Below are positions 45,968-50,518 of a DNA stretch of 50,518 nt, one piece after another. The notes beneath the pieces are model-generated. The model was not told where the DNA came from. It was given only the letters and a program-made list of their open reading frames with translations, and made no database searches. The translations under genes were made by a program, and so were the position numbers. Each line of letters opens with the position of its first letter. The stretch's first letter is position 1. Source of the DNA: Geosiphon pyriformis (Eukaryota > Glomeromycota > Glomeromycetes > Archaeosporales > Geosiphonaceae); assembly GCA_016748015.1 (NCBI GenBank), contig JAAOMT010000586.1:460133-510650 (forward strand), in the 5' to 3' direction.

Positions 45968-46300
45968 TGGATTTGGTATCATCGGCAGTTCTTCAAGACG
46001 TCAACGAAGTAAGGGATGGTGAAATCGGGGATGCCTCAATGGACTGTTCGCTTTCGTACCGGACGTTGGCTAAAGTAATGGTGCCGAAGGGAAGGATATG
46101 TTTGGCGATGGCAAGATCGCGGGAGATCGGGTGGTGAATTTGGTGAGAACTGTGGTTGCCGATTACAGAAAAAGACGTCTGGTTGCCTATGGTCCGATTA
46201 TGAAACCCGGAGGATTTGTGGACGCGTGCTATGAGAGGAACTGGGTGGGTTGGGATTTTTTTCAGGGATTTCGGTTTGTCGTACAGTCATCGGTATGAAA
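45968..46300 (+). other. GC-richer orphan segment, possible gene fragment
   Basis: About half G+C against roughly one third around it. Two overlapping frames are open: one from ATG 45969 (MDLVSSAVLQDVNEV..., ends near 46137) and one ending at 46298 (MFGDGKIAGDRVVNLVRTVV... to GWDFFQGFRF). Neither matches a family I know. The overlap suggests one frame broken by an indel. It directly follows the stop of the PD-(D/E)XK-like gene. Confidence 0.35.
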
Positions 46301-47021
46301 AATAGGTATAAGTTGCTTAATACAGATATGTTAAATGAGAATATATAGGTTAGGCCATAGTGTGAAATACGTAATTACTTTAATGTAGTTATTAATATAA
46401 AGTCATTTTAAATTCTACAAATTTTGGTATGTGGATATTTAACTATTGTATTCAATTGTTGTTTGTATATTGCTACAATTCAAAATAATAAATTAAATAA
46501 TTAAAAAGAATTTTATTGATTTCAAATTTTAATTTATGTAAAAAAAAAATCTATTTACTTTTAATCATAGTAAAAATTTTAAAATCTTATTATTTTTATT
46601 TTATTTTATTTTACGAGTGCAGCCCAACCACTAATCTTATTATTTATAATAATAAATATATATCAATAAATTCAAATAATTTTAATATTATTACAATAAA
46701 ATTAAAAACAACAATTATACAAAAAATATTACGAATTTGAATTTAACATTAAAATATTCAATATTTTATTTAATTTAATTTAACAATTAATAAAAGTAAT
46801 TTTTTTGATCTGATATTTTACATCGTAAAACAAAAAATTTTCTTTTTTGAATTTATCACATTTTAATTCCCCCGGCTAGATTACGAGCCGCATTTTTTTG
46901 ATGACATCATCGAGCAATAGAATCTTTGAAATTTAAACAAGCACGAAACTTGAAATCGAATAAACAATTTTATTTGTGTCCAACTACCCTTCCTCGAACC
47001 GGCAAGACCCAAAAAGCAAAT
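46301..47021. other. AT-rich intergenic region
   Basis: A/T-rich with no convincing ORF; the last 150 bases (from 46870) rise in GC and probably hold the promoter and leader of the next gene, including CCCCCGGCTAGATTACGAGC near 46869-46888. Confidence 0.55.
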
Positions 47022-48056
47022 ATGAACTTGACTTCCCAGAACGAAGAAAGTTTCGATACCAGACTCATTACTTCAAGCATTCAAAATTCACCAAATTCAT
47101 CAAGCACCTTAAATTTTAGCAGAAAGAATTCGATCGGGAGTGCGACACTTTCAAACATCAGTCCGGGCAGCCACACCTCGAATACTATAAAAGTCACTAA
47201 CGTAAAGAATGTTCCTAGCTCTACGCCTGCAATTAATATATTTTCAAATGATGGCAGCTTTTTGGATCGTTTCAAGAAAATGAAAGCCGAAGAAGATGAA
47301 AAGAAAAAGCAACGTGAGGCCTTAGAAAGGTGAGATTAACAGTCACCAAGTACCCTTAAGGTTTTATCCCCTTGTCCTGTGTTATGATCTATTTCATTTT
47401 GTATATAGCTTTCGTATTGGAGATATTTTTTGCTGCAGGAACTTCTATGGGCAATTGAGAGTCGTGAATTCAAACCTGAATTACCTGTCAAACCTCGCTT
47501 ACCAAACTTCTTCTTTGAGTCACAATACGAAAAGAGATATCAAGTTTTCTTTGCTTTCTATTATTCTTTTAAAAATTTGACTGAAATCTTGTTTACTCAC
47601 GCCTATTTTACACATTATAAAATTCAAATCACCAAAAACACCCAATAAAATCTCAATCTTCTATACAATTTGGGGCTCCAAAACTATTTTCATTTTTCAT
47701 TTTATTTGTGCGGTATTCTATGTGTATTTATTTTGCGAATGATTTAGGAAGAAGGCTTTTGAAGACCGAATTGTAAGTCTTATCGCGATTCTTTATTTTC
47801 ATTATTATTATTTTTCATCATCCATCATCATCATCACAACCGTTGACCAAATAGAATATGATTTCAGAAAAATCGTGGAAAGCGTAGGAGTCCACCAACT
47901 GATGATGTAGAACCAGATTCTAAGCGTATAAATTTGGAGGAGGATGACAATGAGGCTTTGGATCCGAAAGCTAACGCATATTTGAAAGAGATGCAAAAGT
48001 ATAATGAGCGTCTTTGCAAAGATGACTCCGGTCACGTGCGTCCGTTGGTAAAATAG
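47022..48056 (+). CDS. Small nuclear-type protein with conserved C-terminal RPLVK motif, unknown
   Basis: Three exons 47022-47329, 47748-47772 and 47868-48056 join in frame (173 residues); the middle exon is only 25 bases. The N-terminal half is Ser/Asn-rich. The middle is charged and helical (DRFKKMKAEEDEKKKQ), with a basic stretch KNRGKRRRSPP that looks like a nuclear signal. The end, YLKEMQKYNERLCKDD then RPLVK, has the look of a conserved domain; it faintly recalls the tail of the metazoan protein TRIR (C19orf43), but I cannot confirm that. ATG 47022 is the first in frame. Its 3' end converges with CHS5. Confidence 0.68.
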
Positions 48057-48303
48057 CAAGGGGAGTGGGAATTCACAACTTTCAACACATGGGCTACAAT
48101 TTCTACTCTGTACTCTAATAATATATTTCATCATTACATTTCAGACATTATTCTTTTTTTTTTAAATAGGAACCAATTTATTATTTCTACTATTATCAAT
48201 CGAACTTCTATTAAACTAATGAATTAGCGACAAAATTCTTGTTTTCTCTAATTTCTAACTCATAAGAACCTGAAACCCCTAATAATATAGAAATAATCTA
48301 CTC
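48057..48303. other. Spacer between convergent genes
   Basis: AT-rich 3' flanks of the small nuclear-type gene and CHS5; no ORF or RNA gene seen. Confidence 0.55.
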
Positions 48304-49234
48304 TCAATTTTCATTGGTCTGAGCGACAAGATAATATGGCAAAGCTGCCTGCATTTTTCCAGCCTTCTCGCTTGCGATGAGCCATTCGGGTTTTACAATT
48401 GGTATACTGCCTTCCAATGCTTTTGCATATTCTGGACCCCCTTGAATGTTACAAAGTAAATGCGTAGTATCTGGTCCAACATGTTCACTCCACCTCGCAC
48501 CAATTCTTTCCAAAATCTCTTTGAGCTCCTCTTTTTTCGGCACGCCATCATCACTTTCCGAGAATGCACCAAAGCACACATTTATCCCGGTTAGATTTTC
48601 TAGAGTGTGTGTTTTCGCGCGAATTTTATTGGAAACGAATGATCCAGCGGTAGTCTTAATATTGATGTGAAAATCATAATCGTAATCCAATTCAAGGCCA
48701 CTAAGTTTAATATAATTGATTCCTGGTGGCACATGTTGACTCAGCTTCACCGAGTTTTTGTAAATGTCCAAGGACTTCAAGTTTGCCTTATGTAGCACCA
48801 ATGGTTCCCACTCCAATATTACGGAAGTTTGTGTGATATGTTTGACACGTAATTTTGGTGCTTCAGGGGGGTATTTACCAAATTCGTTCAGAATGGACTC
48901 TTGCAATTCCCAAAAGTCTCGACGTTGTGCCTCCTCTTGGTCAAAGTTTCTGTTCACTGCAATGTTCACTATACTGCCGGAAGTAACTCCAGGCGGTAAT
49001 AGAAGCGAGGGAAACTCGATTAAATGATGGTCTTCAGTTAACAATATGGCCTGTTTAGAATTACAGTAAGGATTTTAACGTGTAGAATATTTTTTTTAAT
49101 CAAAAATTCGAAGATTAACTTTTTTCATGGAAGGATAACCAAAAGATCCCTTATCGGCTTGGGGCAACGATTGAGCTCACCATTCCAGCGTCGAGCTTCC
49201 CCACAGTAAACTGAACCGAAGTTGTCGTGTTCAT
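48304..49234 (-). CDS. CHS5: Chs5-like exomer core subunit (FN3-BRCT)
   Basis: Chs5 forms the scaffold of exomer, the trans-Golgi coat that exports chitin synthase Chs3 and other cargo. Two exons on the minus strand: 49181-49234 (18 codons, VQFTVGKLDAGM) and 48304-49050, joined in phase 0 across a 130-bp GTGAGC...CAG intron, giving 266 residues. Residues 1-70 are the conserved N-terminal dimer region (ILLTEDHHLIEFPSLLLPPG). An FN3 domain follows at about 77-165 (PPEAPKLRVKHITQTSVILEW) and a BRCT domain at about 170-255 (TGINVCFGAFSESDDG, THLLCNIQGGPEY, IPIVKPEWLIASEKAGK). The long Lys/Glu-rich tail of the yeast protein (671 residues) is absent. Confidence 0.92.
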
Positions 49235-50518
49235 TGTTGAATTTATCTGAAGTGAGTAAATTGAGTTAATCTAGGAAATCGTGTAAAATTAATTCAAAGC
49301 AAACACTGTCAGTTTGTCAATAAAAGAAAAACAGAGTAGGCTCACAAATCCAAAGTACCTTTATTTAGGTCACGCATCACGCCAAACTTTGTGCGACAAA
49401 ATATCATAGCCACGAGATGATCAGTATATTTTCAGTGACGGGAATTAGTATTGATCAGGATTTATCAAGACTGATTAGATATAAACCAAAAATTCATGTT
49501 TGAAGATAACCTCAAAAGTTAAAGATTGCGCCATAGAAAAAGCAATATTTTGCATAAAACATTGTGATGAGTCTTTATTCTATGTGAAAAATAATAAATT
49601 TTATTATTATGATAAAAAAGAATTGTAAATTTTGTTAGCAGTTTAATTCAGTAATTTGATAATAGATAAAAGAATTGGTTATAATTGCTAATAATAACCA
49701 TGAAACACATGAGAGTAATTTAAAAAAAAAAGTTTTTATTTAATAAAAATTAAAACATACAAAAACGAAACAAATATTTAGTTTTTGTATAATTAAAATA
49801 CAATAATAAAAATCAAAAATAATTATTTAAGATCAAATAAAAAAATCAAAACTTTATTATTTATTTTTTATATTATTTTTAAAATATATATTTTGAAGTA
49901 TTACAACAATATAACAAATAACTATTATATTGTTACAACATATATATATATATGTAAATATATAAATAAAAACCAGGAAATATATTCTTATATATTATCT
50001 TTAATAACATATGTTAAAAAAAATTTTCATCTACTTAGTGTCGTTTTAACAAAAATCCAGATATTTTGGTTAACATTTTAAAAACTATATATAGTATATT
50101 TTTTATATTTATAGTTATCTTTATTGTATTTTAGTATAGATAATAAAAAAGACCACATTTTATCAAAACAATAAAAAATATATATTTTTGTTTATGTTTA
50201 TATTTATATTTATGTTTATATTTAAATATTATCTTTAATCATAAAATTTGTAATAAAAAAAAATTTGTTGTAATTAATTATAATTTAAGTTATAGTGTAT
50301 TAAAAATTAGAATATTTTGGTTTTGAATTATTTAAGATATTATTTGTAACAAAAAAATTAAATAACAAAAAAAAATAAATAACAATCAAATAAATTTTAA
50401 GTTTTTATTAAAATTTATAATATATAGTTTAATTATTACAAAAATTTAAAAATATAAAGTCATTAAACAAGTAAAAATATATATAAAACTAATTTTGAAA
50501 AAAAAAACCCTCTCCCTT
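49235..50518. other. Upstream of CHS5 and AT-rich end of window, no gene seen
   Basis: 49235-49560 is of moderate GC and should hold the CHS5 promoter and leader. From 49570 to the end the DNA is highly AT-rich with TA repeats (49939-49954) and no credible ORF. Confidence 0.55.

Overview
The window looks like nuclear DNA of an arbuscular mycorrhizal fungus, most likely Rhizophagus (Glomeromycotina). It is very AT-rich. The right side carries intron-rich fungal genes (EAF3/MRG15, TIM54, CHS5), and the transposon proteins are of the kind I know from Rhizophagus genomes: dUTPase-bearing Ty3/Gypsy polyproteins and a LINE with a zinc-knuckle ORF1. The species call is recognition, not a search result.

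Layout. 1-31678 is a nest of LTR retrotransposons of three LTR families, here called A, B and C. A1 (1-7222, + strand, left end outside the window) sits in the 3' LTR of B2 (minus strand; pieces 7223-7599 and 29518-31678). B1 (+ strand, 7600-29517) sits inside B2. B1 is itself broken by a solo LTR-C (8653-9631), the complete A2 (minus strand, 9636-19542) and a solo LTR-A (25601-26570). B2 is inserted in a minus-strand LINE (31679-35875), which also carries a second solo LTR-C (31823-32769). From 35881 to about 39200 lies extremely AT-rich DNA holding what looks like a heavily mutated LINE ORF1 relic. From 39830 to 49234 there is a gene island: EAF3/MRG15 (+), TIM54 (-), a nine-exon gene with a PD-(D/E)XK-like core (+), an orphan GC-richer patch, a 173-residue nuclear-type protein (+) and CHS5 (-). 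The last 1.3 kb shows no gene.

The A and B retrotransposons share one unusual plan: Gag (zinc knuckle), protease, Cys-rich module, dUTPase, RT, RNase H, integrase with a GPY/F tail, then a separate accessory ORF just before the polypurine tract. All copies are dead. They carry many in-frame stops and lost active-site residues, almost all explained by C:G to T:A transitions, with very few frameshifts. Every insertion site that can be read has a 4-bp target duplication whose central dinucleotide is CG, TG or CA, which suggests integration centred on CpG followed by CpG decay. The post-integrase ORF and the CpG-centred insertions are the strongest candidates for something undescribed.
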